The notes below the pieces were generated by a model. That model worked only from the letters and a program-made list of their open reading frames with translations, searched no databases and was not told the DNA's origin. Made by a program: the position numbers and the translations under genes. From Anomaloglossus baeobatrachus (Eukaryota > Chordata > Amphibia > Anura > Aromobatidae), in contig NC_134353.1 in NCBI RefSeq assembly GCF_048569485.1, forward strand, positions 73,454,908 through 73,518,907: DNA of 64,000 nt, written 5' to 3'. The stretch's first letter is position 1, and each line of letters opens with the position of its first letter. Below, one piece after another: positions 22,465 through 32,807 of the stretch.

Positions 22465-24116
22465 CAGTTAGGTCCAGAAATATTTGGACAGTGACACAAG
22501 TTTTGTTATTTTAGCTGTTTACAAAAACATGTTCAGAAATACAATTATATATATAATATGGGCTGAAAATGCACACTCCCAGCTGCAATATGAGAGTTTT
22601 CACATCCAAATCGGAGAAAGGGTTTAGGAATCATAGCTCTGTAATGCATAGCCTCCTCTTTTTAAAGGGACCAAAAGTAATTGGACAAGGGACTCTAAGG
22701 GCTGCAATTAACTCTGAAGGCGTCTCCCTCGTTAACCTGTAATCAATGAAGTAGTTAAAAGGTCTGGGGTTGATTACAGGTGTGTGGTTTTGCATTTGGA
22801 AGCTGTTGCTGTGACCAGACAACATGCGGTCTAAGGAACTCTCAATTGAGGTGAAGCAGAACATCCTGAGGCTGAAAAAAAAGAAAAAATCCATCAGAGA
22901 GATAGCAGACATGCTTGGAGTAACAAAATCAACAGTCGGGTACATTCTGAGAAAAAAGGAATTGACTGGTGAGCTTGGGAACTCAAAAAGGCCTGGGCGT
23001 CCACGGATGACAACAGTGGTGGATGATCGCCGCATACTTTCTTTGGTGAAGAAGAACCCGTTCACAACATCAACTGAAGTCCAGAACACTCTCAGTGAAG
23101 TAGGTGTATCTGTCTCTAAGTCAACAGTAAAGAGAAGACTCCATGAAAGAAAATACAAAGGGTTCACATCTAGATGCAAACCATTCATCAATTCCAAAAA
23201 TAGACAGGCCAGAGTTAAATTTGCTGAAAAACACCTCATGAAGCCAGCTCAGTTCTGGAAAAGTATTCTATGGACAGATGAGACAAAGATCAACCTGTAC
23301 CAGAATGATGGGAAGAAAAAAGTTTGGAGAAGAAAGGGAACGGCACATGATCCAAGGCACACCACATCCTCTGTAAAACATGGTGGAGGCAACATGATGG
23401 CATGGGCATGCATGGCTTTCAATGGCACTGGGTCACTTGTGTTTATTGATGACATAACAGCAGACAAGAGTAGCCGGATGAATTCTGAAGTGTACCGGGA
23501 TATACTTTCAGCCCAGATTCAGCCAAATGCCGCAAAGTTGATCGGACGGCGCTTCATAGTACAGATGGACAATGACCCCAAGCATACAGCCAAAGCTACC
23601 CAGGAGTTCATGAGTGCAAAAAAGTGGAACATTCTGCAATGGCCAAGTCAATCACCAGATCTTAACCCAATTGAGCATGCATTTCACTTGCTCAAATCCA
23701 GACTTAAGACGGAAAGACCCACAAACAAGCAAGACCTGAAGGCTGCGGCTGTAAAGGCCTGGCAAAGCATTAAGAAGGAGGAAACCCAGCGTTTGGTGAT
23801 GTCCATGGGTTCCAGACTTAAGGCAGTGATTGCCTCCAAAGGATTCGCAACAAAATATTGAAAATAAAAATATTTTGTTTGGGTTTGGTTTATTTGTCCA
23901 ATTACTTTTGACCTCCTAAAATGTGGAGTGTTTGTAAAGAAATGTGTACAATTCCTACAATTTCTATCAGATATTTTTGTTCAAACCTTCAAATTAAACG
24001 TTACAATCTGCACTTGAATTCTGTTGTAGAGGTTTCATTTCAAATCCAATGTGGTGGCATGCAGAGCCCAACTCGCGAAAATTGTGTCACTGTCCAAAGA
24101 TTTCTGGACCTAACTG
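22465..24116 (+). mobile_element. Tc1-family DNA transposon, apparently complete
   Basis: The terminal inverted repeats begin CAGTTAGGTCCAGAAATATT and end AGATTTCTGGACCTAACTG, flanked on both sides by the TA target duplication. Longer inverted homology continues inward (GTGACACAAG versus TTGTGTCACTG). It carries one uninterrupted transposase gene. The element sits inside a minisatellite whose units continue on both sides, so the insertion is well defined. Intact ends plus an intact frame suggest a young insertion; whether it can still move is not shown. Confidence 0.95.
22824..23861 (+). CDS. Tc1-like DD34E transposase, 345 aa, intact
   Basis: Encodes the cut-and-paste transposase that binds the element's inverted repeats and moves it into TA sites in the nucleus. 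Residues about 5-50 form the first helix-turn-helix (IREIADMLGVTKSTVGYIL), 55-62 the AT-hook-like KRPGRPRM, and 70-115 the second helix-turn-helix (SVSKSTVKRRL). The catalytic triad is complete: D152 in ILWTDETKINL, D249 in VQMDNDPKHTAK and E284 in [11 protein letters not shown], with exactly 34 residues between the last two. A glycine-rich KHGGGNMMAW box lies at 185-194. The length matches the usual ~340 aa. The ATG has A at -3 and is the natural start, about 360 bp inside the left TIR. No internal stop. The family call is firm; the named subfamily is not known to me. Confidence 0.96.
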   Translation: MRSKELSIEVKQNILRLKKKKKSIREIADMLGVTKSTVGYILRKKELTGELGNSKRPGRPRMTTVVDDRRILSLVKKNPFTTSTEVQNTLSEVGVSVSKSTVKRRLHERKYKGFTSRCKPFINSKNRQARVKFAEKHLMKPAQFWKSILWTDETKINLYQNDGKKKVWRRKGTAHDPRHTTSSVKHGGGNMMAWACMAFNGTGSLVFIDDITADKSSRMNSEVYRDILSAQIQPNAAKLIGRRFIVQMDNDPKHTAKATQEFMSAKKWNILQWPSQSPDLNPIEHAFHLLKSRLKTERPTNKQDLKAAAVKAWQSIKKEETQRLVMSMGSRLKAVIASKGFATKY

Positions 24117-24733
24117 TACTAGGATGGGGACATATATACCAGGATGAGGCTAGGATTTGACGTGTATACCAGAATTGGCCAAGGATGTGGACATACTGTA
24201 TATACCAGGACGGGCCCAGGATATAGACATATATCAGGATGGAGACAGGATGGCAAATGGCACCGTGTATTATGGCACATGACAAAATGTATTACGGCGC
24301 ATGTCGCAATATAATATGGAACATGGCACCTTGTATAATGACACATGGCACAATGTTTTATGGCATGATGTTTTATGGCACATGGCACTATGTATTCTAG
24401 TACATAGCAAAATGTGATATGGCACAGTGTATGTGGCACAATGTTTTATGGGACAATGTATCATGGCTTGATATACAATGCCACATGACACTTGGTATTA
24501 TGGGACATGACACCTTGTATTATGGCACATGGCAAAATGTAATATGGCACATGCAACGATGTATTATGAAGCCTCTATTTCAGGACAACCTCTTTCTTGG
24601 ATAATGTTTGTCCTCTAATACATGAATGCCTGGATTTAAGAACAGCTGTCGAATATTTAACTTTTTGGGGGGTGGGAGGGGGAGGCTCCATTCACACTTT
24701 TGCTATGGGGCACCATGATTTCTATGTATGCCC

Positions 24734-25141
24734 CTGCTTTAAGAACTTGTGACTACTGCAATATTTTTTTTGGGGGGTTGCATGTAAAGAAGAAAAGGTG
24801 CCATTACCAAAATAAAAAAAAAGTAGTACCGTACTTACTGATACTGGTGCAAAGTTATGTGATTTTTCTTTTTATGGTCCTGTTACAGAGCAGGTGGGAG
24901 CACTGTGGGACCATAGATGTCTCAAAATTTTCTTCGATATTTCCTATTGTTGGTCACCTTCTAGGGTAGCAGACTAATATGATTTTTCTTGCTTTTTATG
25001 CTTGATATAGGATGGGGCCACCATCAGCTGGGGCACTGCAGGACTATAGATGCCTCACAGTTTTCTTCTATAGTCCACATACCCTTAACCTAAGCCATTG
25101 TTCTTATACACAAGAAATATTGGGCTTAGAAACTTGATACC
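24734..25141. other. no gene seen
   Basis: Unique-looking sequence. Two similar stretches ('gcaggtgggagcactgtgggaccatagatg' near 24890 and 'cagctggggcactgcaggactatagatg' near 25024) hint at an old local duplication. Confidence 0.45.
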
Positions 25142-25513
25142 TTAAAGGAATCTGTCAGCAGGTTTTAGCTATGTAATCTGACATCATGATGAGATTTGGG
25201 ATGAGACACGGATTTCAGGGATGTGTTACTTGTTAGGATATGTGCTGTAGTTTCAATACAATGAGTGTTTTATCAGCAGGAGATTATCACTGCCACAAAG
25301 GTGCTTGCATGAGACCTGGACTTACCATTCTCCTAGCACTGATTAGAAATTTACTGTCAATATACAATGTACATAGAGAGTTGTGGTGTGGGCGAGGTTA
25401 GCGTTCTGAGCTCTGCTACATCTAAAAACTTTGATTGTATCACAACTGCTGCACTCAGTAAACAATTGTGATACATCTTTGGAATCGGAGTCTCTTTACC
25501 TACATTATGCTGT

Positions 25514-26632
25514 TGTGGCGCCCCTGACCTGGTCAGGCACCACTGAGTACTGCACCCATGCTGGGGACAGTACAATACAGGTAATCCAGAAGGCTGACCG
25601 GGGTGTGGAACACAGGCGCATAGTGATCAGGTCTCACACATGTACCTATGAGAGGACCCCTGGGGATCCCAGGAGGGGGTGAAGCATGAGCATGGCCTCC
25701 ATCTCCTCTCAAGGGGTGTGGTAAGAGAGTCTGGTTGCTAGGTGGCGTAGGCAAGAACAGGAGAGGAGGGGCAGTGAGTCAGTTAGAGCAGAACTCCATA
25801 GGGCTCAGTGAGGAGCAGACCTGTGGGGCTGTTGCTGTCTAACAGCGCCCGCGCAGTGGCTACTGACGGGGGAGAACGGTCAACTAGGAGTGCTACCCGA
25901 AATCCATCTTCAGCTAAAGAGAGGGCATGGAGTGGGAAGTAAGGAGACTGCTAGAGAGTACCAGGCCCAAACGGGCGGCAGATCCCGGAGCGGAGATAGA
26001 TCCAACTTTCTTTTGCTAAACCTGCCGGTGTGGGGCTCTCAAAGCCCACGCCACAACACCACAAAAGCCGCAGCCACGTAGCCACAGTTAGGGCCCATAG
26101 GTCACAGGAGGCAAGCAGCTGGAGTGGCCTGGTCCAGGCGACAAGCAAACGGCAAACGAAGGGGAGAGAGGCTGCAGCATCTTCCCTGGGTGACCCCCAT
26201 AGGGACTCAAAGTCGGGGTTACCCCAAACCACCAAGGGCTAAGGAAGGCGAGTTAGTAGTCACCCTCACAAGTCAGCCTGAAGGACACCTGGTTCCCACT
26301 TGGTTCATCCCAGCTACGCCCGGGTCACTCACCCTGCCATCAACTGTGAGTAAAAACCCTGAAAGACATCCTGCTTGTGTGGAGTTATTCTGCGCCTTGT
26401 GGTTCTACACACCTATACAGGGCCCTGGGGCTTGCCTCACTCTCAGGAGGCTACTCCAACTGACTGCACCTATCATCAGCCCCAGGCACCCTTAATCTGC
26501 AGTGGCGGTCCCCACTGACCGCAAATCTGAGAGTGGCGTCACGACAAGAAGAAGATCTCCTACCTGTGACAGATCCAGCTGAGTGGAGTCCCTGAAGGTA
26601 ATGCACCGACACAACACCTGTGGGGCTTCACA
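25514..26632 (+). repeat. left LTR
   Basis: 1119 bp, TG...CA ends, near-identical to the right LTR. Short frames within it (for example around 26124-26495) recur unchanged in the other LTR and are not taken as genes. Confidence 0.95.
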
Positions 26633-26634
26633 TC

Positions 26635-26650
26635 TGGCGTCACGAACAGG
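26635..26650 (+). other. primer-binding-site-like sequence
   Basis: TGGCGTCACGAACAGG lies 2 bp after the left LTR. It resembles the tRNA-Lys3-type PBS (TGGCG...CGAACAGG). The assignment to that tRNA is inference. Confidence 0.6.
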
Positions 26651-26681
26651 ATAAGGACTAGACCTGTTCAGACAGGTGACC

Positions 26682-28676
26682 ATGTGCCTAGGCGGTCCGC
26701 TTGAAAAATTGGAAGCGCCGCCATATTGCCACCATGAAAAGCGCGCTGAAAAACAACAGCAGCCCGCGCTGGAAGAAGTTACCGCCCACGAAGAGGTGTG
26801 GCTACCCAGAGATCCCCTGCAGAGTTCTGACCTCGCTTGTAAAGAGAGCGGAAGCGTCCAGAGACGGCGGAGCAGAAGAGAAGCCAGCAGCTTGCTAGAG
26901 AAAATGGAGTCCAGACGCGGATACCCCGAACCAGGCACTGCTGCCTGGTGGTGCCGGGAGCTTGCTATTTTCTGCGACCAGCTGGAGGCCAGGATTGTGC
27001 GACGGCTCAGAGAAGAACGCACGGAGCTTCTGGAGATGGCGGCGGCGGTTCGGACCTACGAGGAGGGAGCCGCGCGACGCATGCCAGACCGAGCGGCGAC
27101 GACTCAGACCCCGATGGTGCCACCGATGGGTGAGTCCAGAGATGCCCCGGCCAGCGCAAGTGCACCGACCCCTGCTGCCACGCCCGCGGTCCCAGAAGAG
27201 GCGCCCGGCGCGGCGCCACCGGACCAGGCCGCAGCCACGCTAGATGCGGCCCGCCAAATCCAGGCCGCCGCAGCCATGCCCCGCCTGGCCCGCAAAGGTC
27301 CGACTACCACGGCGATACTGATCCGTGCCGCAGGTGTGACGCTGACCCAGGCTGCCACCCTGCTGAGCCCAGTCCGCCAAGACCCCACCGCAGCAGCGAC
27401 GCTCGTCCGCGCCGCAAGTGAGATGCTGAACCAGGCCGCAGCTACGCCAGGTGCGGCCCATCAAGCCCCGATCACTGCAGCGACGTCCAGCTCAGCCTGC
27501 ACAGAGCCCTCGGCAACAGCGACGCTGATCCAGGCCGCCGCCACGCCAGGCGCGGCCCGCCAAGACCAGGCCGCCGCCATGCCAGGCGCGGCCCGCCAAG
27601 ACCAGGCCGCCGCAGCGATGCCCTGCCCGGCCCGCCAAGACCAGGCCGCCGCCATGACAGGCGCGGCCCGCCAAGAACAGATGACCTCATCATTTTCCCC
27701 GGCCTGCAAGGCCAGAGCAGATACCGCTCCCCGGTCTGAGGAAGTCCCTATTAGGAAATCCCTGATAGGTGAAGACTCCGCATACTGGCAGCTGAAGGCT
27801 GACCTGGAGGCCAAGTTCCCACAGGAGATGGTGGACAGATACATGCTCCCTCCGCACACCCCTAAGGCAACCCCTGCAGCCACCACGCTGAAGAGTCCAC
27901 CGCCCGGGCCAGCTGAGGAACACTCATCCCCAGCGCTGCCACCACCAGAGTGCAGCGAAGAACTAAGGGGGAGAGGAGGCCAGGAAGCTGAGGAGCTGAC
28001 TCCGGAGCCACCAGCAGTGGATCTATACTCAGAGCCGGAGATGTTGCCCTATTCCCGTTGGGATGAGGAAGACCTGACACCGTCCGCTGACGAAGATCTG
28101 CCTAAAAGTCTCACCTGGGAGCTTGCAAGCTGTACCACGCAGAGTTCAGGCCGCAAGACAAGGCGTCGCAACAGAACAACGCTGTCCCCTGCACCGCCAT
28201 CCCCAGAGCAGAGAGAAGTCACCGCCAGAGACCTACAAGAAAAAAGGTTCCTGAGAAGAGCCCAAGCACAGGTCAGAGGACCCCTCTGCAGAGGAGTAGT
28301 GGAAGACTTTAACCTGAAAAGCGGATACGGCTTTATTGTGGCACCGGGTATGAAAGAGGGCATTTTCGTTAATAGGAGGGATGTGAGAGCCCACTTGCCC
28401 AGAGGACACCCTGGCAGAAACTTAAAAATGGGAGACTCAGTACAGTTCACTATGCATCAGGGAGAAAGAGGCTGGTATGCCTTAGATGTAGCACCATGTC
28501 CCAAAGAAGAAAGAAAAGACAGAGATAAAGAAACAGATGCAGCAAAGGAAACAGATGAAGATCAAGAAAGAAAAGACAAGGAACCTACAGATGAGACTAC
28601 CTCAGACGACGACAAAGAGCAAGAAAGCAGCAGGTGCCGCAGCCCTACAGGCCCAAGCCCTGGTATGGAGGAGTAA
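26682..28676 (+). CDS. gag-position ORF with C-terminal cold-shock domain (664 aa, LTR element)
   Basis: Single open frame occupying the place of gag. From the first ATG it is 664 aa; another ATG with a strong context (GAAAATGG) lies at 26904. An alanine/proline-rich middle (about residues 150-350) contains repeats of the type QAAAMPGAARQD. Residues about 537-605 read as a cold-shock domain: GVVEDFNLKSGYGFI with the RNP1-like SGYGFI (547-552), then GIFVN (560-564, RNP2-like), and the closing GDSVQFTMHQGERGWYALDV. A charged Lys/Glu/Asp tail follows. No CCHC zinc knuckle was seen; the cold-shock fold may be the nucleic-acid-binding module instead. The role as Gag or as a captured host-like protein is inference. 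Fossil element; described only. Confidence 0.85.
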   Translation: MCLGGPLEKLEAPPYCHHEKRAEKQQQPALEEVTAHEEVWLPRDPLQSSDLACKESGSVQRRRSRREASSLLEKMESRRGYPEPGTAAWWCRELAIFCDQLEARIVRRLREERTELLEMAAAVRTYEEGAARRMPDRAATTQTPMVPPMGESRDAPASASAPTPAATPAVPEEAPGAAPPDQAAATLDAARQIQAAAAMPRLARKGPTTTAILIRAAGVTLTQAATLLSPVRQDPTAAATLVRAASEMLNQAAATPGAAHQAPITAATSSSACTEPSATATLIQAAATPGAARQDQAAAMPGAARQDQAAAAMPCPARQDQAAAMTGAARQEQMTSSFSPACKARADTAPRSEEVPIRKSLIGEDSAYWQLKADLEAKFPQEMVDRYMLPPHTPKATPAATTLKSPPPGPAEEHSSPALPPPECSEELRGRGGQEAEELTPEPPAVDLYSEPEMLPYSRWDEEDLTPSADEDLPKSLTWELASCTTQSSGRKTRRRNRTTLSPAPPSPEQREVTARDLQEKRFLRRAQAQVRGPLCRGVVEDFNLKSGYGFIVAPGMKEGIFVNRRDVRAHLPRGHPGRNLKMGDSVQFTMHQGERGWYALDVAPCPKEERKDRDKETDAAKETDEDQERKDKEPTDETTSDDDKEQESSRCRSPTGPSPGMEE

Positions 28677-29367
28677 AGGAAAGTAAGAAGTTCAGCAGTT
28701 AGAAAGTTAAAGTTTTGAAAAAGTTTGTTTTGCAACGTTTACGTTTAAGCATGTGCCCACAAAAACTATTGTGAGAAAACCATAAACCTTAAGGCTATGA
28801 ACTGGCTATAGCCACAAACTCTCGCAGTGTAAATAGTTACACTAGTGGCACCACCACCAGAGCCAGCCTGTTTAGGGGCTTGGCTCGTCTGCAACCAGGA
28901 GGAGTCCGTCCGTATATAGGGACTTGGCTCGCCTGCGACCAGAGAGCATGCCTGTTTATGGGGCCTGGCTCTCCACCACAAAGAGGGTACCTGGTCAGCA
29001 CCAACTGTGGAGGCCGCCTCTGCATCCTGCCAGAAGAGGCTGAGGGCGCGGATCCACCAGGCCAAGTATACCCTGAAACCACCAGCCCATGAAAGCCGCC
29101 TCTACATCCTGCCAGAAGTGGCTGAAGCCGCGGCCAACGGGAGAGGAAGATTGGAGGAAAGGTCTGGGGAAGTGGATGGCCCAGACCTGGTTACCAAAAG
29201 AAACCGGTGACCTGCCTCCTGAGAGGGTTTTTGGGTGGGTTAACGGACTTGTGGGTGGAGGGTGGTGATGTATGATAGCTGGTGATCTTAAAATGTTTTA
29301 CCATGTTTTAATGTTTTATGCATTTTAAAATGTTGTCTTGCAGCCCGAGGACGTGCTGGTGATAACT

Positions 29368-29376
29368 AAGGGGGAA
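29368..29376 (+). other. polypurine tract
   Basis: AAGGGGGAA abuts the right LTR, the usual plus-strand priming position in LTR elements. Confidence 0.8.
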
Positions 29377-30495
29377 TGTGGCGCCCCTGACCTGGTCAGG
29401 CACCACTGAGTACTGCACCCATGCTGGGGACAGTACAATACAGGTAATCCAGAAGGCTGACCGGGGTGTGGAACACAGGCGCATAGTGATCAGGTCTCAC
29501 ACATGTACCTATGAGAGGACCCCTGGGGATCCCAGGAGGGGGTGAAGCATGAGCATGGCCTCCATCTCCTCTCAAGGGGTGTGGTAAGAGAGTCTGGTTG
29601 CTAGGTGGCGTAGGCAAGAACAGGAGAGGAGGGGCAGTGAGTCAGTTAGAGCAGAACTCCATAGGGCTCAGTGAGGAGCAGACCTGTGGGGCTGTTGCTG
29701 TCTAACAGCGCCCGCGCAGTGGCTACTGACGGGGGAGAACGGTCAACTAGGAGTGCTACCCGAAATCCATCTTCAGCTAAAGAGAGGGCACGGAGTGGGA
29801 AGTAAGGAGACTGCTAGAGAGTACCAGGCCCAAACGGGCGGCAGATCCCGGAGCGGAGATAGATCCAACTTTCTTTTGCTAAACCTGCCGGTGTGGGGCT
29901 CTCAAAGCCCACGCCACAACACCACAAAAGCCGCAGCCACGTAGCCACAGTTAGGGCCCATAGGTCACAGGAGGCAAGCAGCTGGAGTGGCCTGGTCCAG
30001 GCGACAAGCAAACGGCAAACGAAGGGGAGAGAGGCTGCAGCATCTTCCCTGGGTGACCCCCATAGGGACTCAAAGTCGGGGTTACCCCAAACCACCAAGG
30101 GCTAAGGAAGGCGAGTTAGTAGTCACCCTCACAAGTCAGCCTGAAGGACACCTGGTTCCCACTTGGTTCATCCCAGCTACGCCCGGGTCACTCACCCTGC
30201 CATCAACTGTGAGTAAAAACCCTGAAAGACATCCTGCTTGTGTGGAGTTATTCTGCGCCTTGTGGTTCTACACATCCTACACAGGCCCTGGGGCTTGCCT
30301 CACTCTCAGGAGGCTACTCCAACTGACTGCACCTATCATCAGCCCCAGGCACCCTTAATCTGCAGTGGCGGTCCCCACTGACCGCAAATCTGAGAGTGGC
30401 GTCACGACAAGAAGAAGATCTCCTACCTGTGACAGATCCAGCTGAGTGGAGTCCCTGAAGGTAATGCACCGACACAACACCTGTGGGGCTTCACA
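29377..30495 (+). repeat. right LTR
   Basis: Same 1119-bp length as the left LTR, differing at one site near 29790 and in a small cluster near 30270. Followed by the CTGT target duplication. Confidence 0.95.
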
Positions 30496-30593
30496 CTGTT
30501 CACTGATGAAGTGTAGCAGAAGCCTGGTGACAAATTCCCTTTAATACCGTGGTGTCTATCATGCAGGTTGGAGACGACTGCTTTAGGACATTT

Positions 30594-31135
30594 TTAGGCC
30601 CCCTTCACACGTCAGTGATTTGGGTACGTATAACGCCGTTTTTATACGTACCGGAATCACGGACATATGCAGACCTCTTAAAATCAATGAGTCTGTGCAC
30701 AGATCCCTGTTTTCACAAGGACCGTGTATCCTTGTGATCCACATAGAGACAAGTCCGTTTTTCTCAGGCAGCACTGATGTTACACGGACCACACAGTGTT
30801 GTAATCCATGTGACACGTAATGGAGAAAACACGTGTTTTTTAAATAAAATGAGTTTCTAAACTCATCCATCTGCTGTTACCTGCTTCCAGACCCGCTCAT
30901 TATGCTCATGAATATTCACTGCATTGCGGACCTAGAAGCAAGTGTGACCAAAGTGTTGGAGACAGCAGTGCCAGAGACAGGTGAGTAAAAATTTTCTGCT
31001 CTCCGTGTGCTATCACAGATAGCACACAGAGAACACATGTGTGCCTAAATCATGGCACACAGAGGGCTATACACATCTTCAACACGTCCATGAAAAACGT
31101 GTGTTTTCCATGGACGTGTGACTAAAGCGGGCTTT
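30594..31135. mobile_element. short TIR element (N)
   Basis: Ends TTAGGCCCCCTTCACACGTCAG and TGGACGTGTGACTAAAG are inverted repeats. The interior contains ACACGTGTTTTT and its inverse near the right end. Non-coding. It abuts element E. Confidence 0.75.
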
Positions 31136-31713
31136 ACACGCTATGATATCGTTAACGTATTATCGTCAGGGTCACGGTGTTTGTGACGCACATCCGGCGA
31201 CGCTAACGACATCGCAGCATGTGACATGTACGAGCGACCTTAGTCGATCGCAAATGTGGCCAAAATCGTTTGCCGCGGAGAGGTCATCCTGAACCAAAAA
31301 ATCGTTAATTGCTTATTAGCGATGTTGTTCGTCGTTCCTGTGGCATCACACATCGCTGTGTATGACACCGCAGGAGCGAGGAACATCTCCTTACCTGCCT
31401 CCACCGGCAATGCGGAAGGAAGGAGGTGGGCGGGATGTTATGTTCCGCTCATCTCCGCCCCTCCTCTGCTATTGGCCGGCCGCTTAGTGACGCCGCAGTG
31501 ACGTCGCTATGACGCCGAACGCACCTCCCCCTTGAAGGAGGGATTGTTCGGTGGTCACAGCGACGTCGCTGCACAGGTATGTGCGTGTGACGCTGCCGTA
31601 TTGATAATGTTCGCTACGGCAGCGATCACACAATATCGCACGTACGACGGAGGCAGATGCTATTGCGCTCGACATCGCTAGCCGATGCTAGCGATGTCGC
31701 AGCGTGTAAAGGC
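31132..31713. mobile_element. CGACATCG-family TIR element, full copy (E)
   Basis: Left end CTAAAGCGGGCTTTACACGC and right GCAGCGTGTAAAGG with ATGTCGCA/CGACATCGC blocks inside. It carries the family modules CCTCCCCCTTGAAGGAGGGA and GTTCGCTACGGCAGCGATCA. It shares its right terminus with element F. Confidence 0.88.
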
Positions 31714-32276
31714 TGCTTTACACGGTACGACCGATTGTGCAATTTCACAATCGATCGTACCCGCCCCCGTCCTTTTTGCGTCACGGGCAAATCGCTGCCC
31801 GTGTCGCACAAAGTCAGTAACCCCCGTCACACATACTTACCTCTCGTGCGACCTCGCTGTGGGCGGCGAACGTCCACTTCCTGGAGTGGGAGGGACGTTC
31901 GGCGTCACAGCGACGTCACACGGCCACCGGCCAATGGAAGCGGAGGGGCAGAGATGAGCAGGACGTAAACATCCCGCCCACCTCCTTCCTTCATATAGCC
32001 GGCGGCGGCCGCGTGACGCAGGTGAGCTGCTGTTCATCGTTCCCGGGGTGTCACACGGAGCGGCGTGTGCTACCACGGAAACGATGAACAACTAAATTAA
32101 ACGATATTATGGAACCTAGCGACCAGTACACAACTCACGATTTGTGAGCGACACTGCGTCGCTAGGAGGAGTCACACAGGCCGGCATCGCCAGCGATGCC
32201 GGATGTGCGTCACAAAAACCGTGACCCCGACGATCTATCGCACGATAGATTGTCTGGTGTAAAGCAGCCTTTAAGC
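31707..32276. mobile_element. CGACATCG-family TIR element, full copy (F)
   Basis: Left end TAAAGGCTGCTTTACACGG, right end GTGTAAAGCAGCCTTTAAG. Interior modules: GGGCAAATCGCTGCCCGTG, GGCCAATGGAAGCGGAGG and TGTCACACGGAGCGG. Non-coding. Confidence 0.88.
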
Positions 32277-32807
32277 CCGCTATAGACCTTACAGTCTGAA
32301 AAATTCTGGTTTAAATGTGTTTTAAGGCAAAAAACATTTGACACCTGTCTAGTGAAAAGTTTCATGGAGGTCCGGCCAGTTGGGCTTCCATAGATCACTA
32401 AAATGAAAGGCCACTGTTTACCTACAGATGTGCTGTCAAAGAAAGGATGGGAATGTGTTCCACAAACTGGCTGACATTTTTCTGTTGAAAAGCTGGAAAA
32501 GTCTAATAAAGGTGATTGATATTGAGACAATTATAGTGTTTGATCACGAGAACATCCATGACCACCCGGTGTAAAGTTAGGAATGTGCCCTCTTCAGTTT
32601 ATTAACTTTTTGCATTGATTTGTTTTACATTTTCCAGCATCAGCTTAGGACAAGCATCTGTACCCGAGTGCTAGATGTGGACTGAAATGTGGGAATTTTT
32701 TTTTCTGTACAGACCCTTATCATTTATAGTAACAAAATGTGGCCCTGGATGCATTGTGGTTGGGAGTCAGATAGTCCTTCTTTAGGCTTTGGTGGTTGTT
32801 TTGAGGC
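32277..32807. other. no gene seen
   Basis: Unique-looking sequence; no supported feature. Confidence 0.5.

Larger units (their letters stand above)
22318..24560. repeat. ACCAGGATGGGGACATATAT minisatellite and ATGGCACATGGCAC array
   Basis: Irregular units around TACCAGGATGGGGACATATA lie at 22318-22462 and resume at 24119-24245, split by a Tc1 element. From about 24246 to 24560 the array changes to irregular GGCACATGGCACAATGTATT units of about 20-22 bp. Both lie inside the probable hAT repeat. Non-coding. Confidence 0.8.
21731..24733. mobile_element. probable hAT-type repeat, interrupted
   Basis: Left end CAGTGGCGTACCACCAATTG and, in reverse complement, right end CAGGGGCATACATAGAAATC share the CAGKGGCRTAC terminus typical of hAT elements. 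Between them lie minisatellite-like arrays and a whole Tc1 element. The flanking 8 bases do not match well, so the two ends may come from an old copy or from two copies. No hAT transposase is present. Confidence 0.5.
25514..30495 (+). mobile_element. non-autonomous LTR retroelement with cold-shock-domain ORF (fossil)
   Basis: Two 1119-bp direct terminal repeats start TGTGGCGCCCC and end GGGCTTCACA. The element is flanked by a 4-bp target duplication, CTGT. After the left LTR comes a primer-binding-site-like TGGCGTCACGAACAGG, and before the right LTR a purine tract AAGGGGGAA. The internal region is 2.74 kb with one long open frame and no pol-like region, so it is non-autonomous and presumably depends on a relative's enzymes. 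The two LTRs differ at only a few positions, so insertion was recent. By layout it looks whole for such an element. The family name is unknown to me. Confidence 0.93.
25142..30544. mobile_element. TTAA-type TIR element split by an LTR element (U1)
   Basis: Left end TTAAAGGAATCTGTCAGCAGG and right end TGGTGACAAATTCCCTTTAA are inverted repeats. Its interior is related to the element ending near 37694 (compare CTCTTTACCTACATTATGCTG with CTCTTTGCCTACTTCATGCTG). Nearly all of the span is the later LTR insertion at 25514-30495. Confidence 0.75.

Noticed and set aside
26124-26495. 123-codon frame before the LTR element's ORF
   Set aside because: Lies wholly in the LTR, is nearly identical in the other LTR, and resembles no known protein.
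27461-27886. Minus-strand Gly/Ala/Arg-rich frames opposite the cold-shock ORF
   Set aside because: Shadows of the GC-rich alanine repeat on the other strand.
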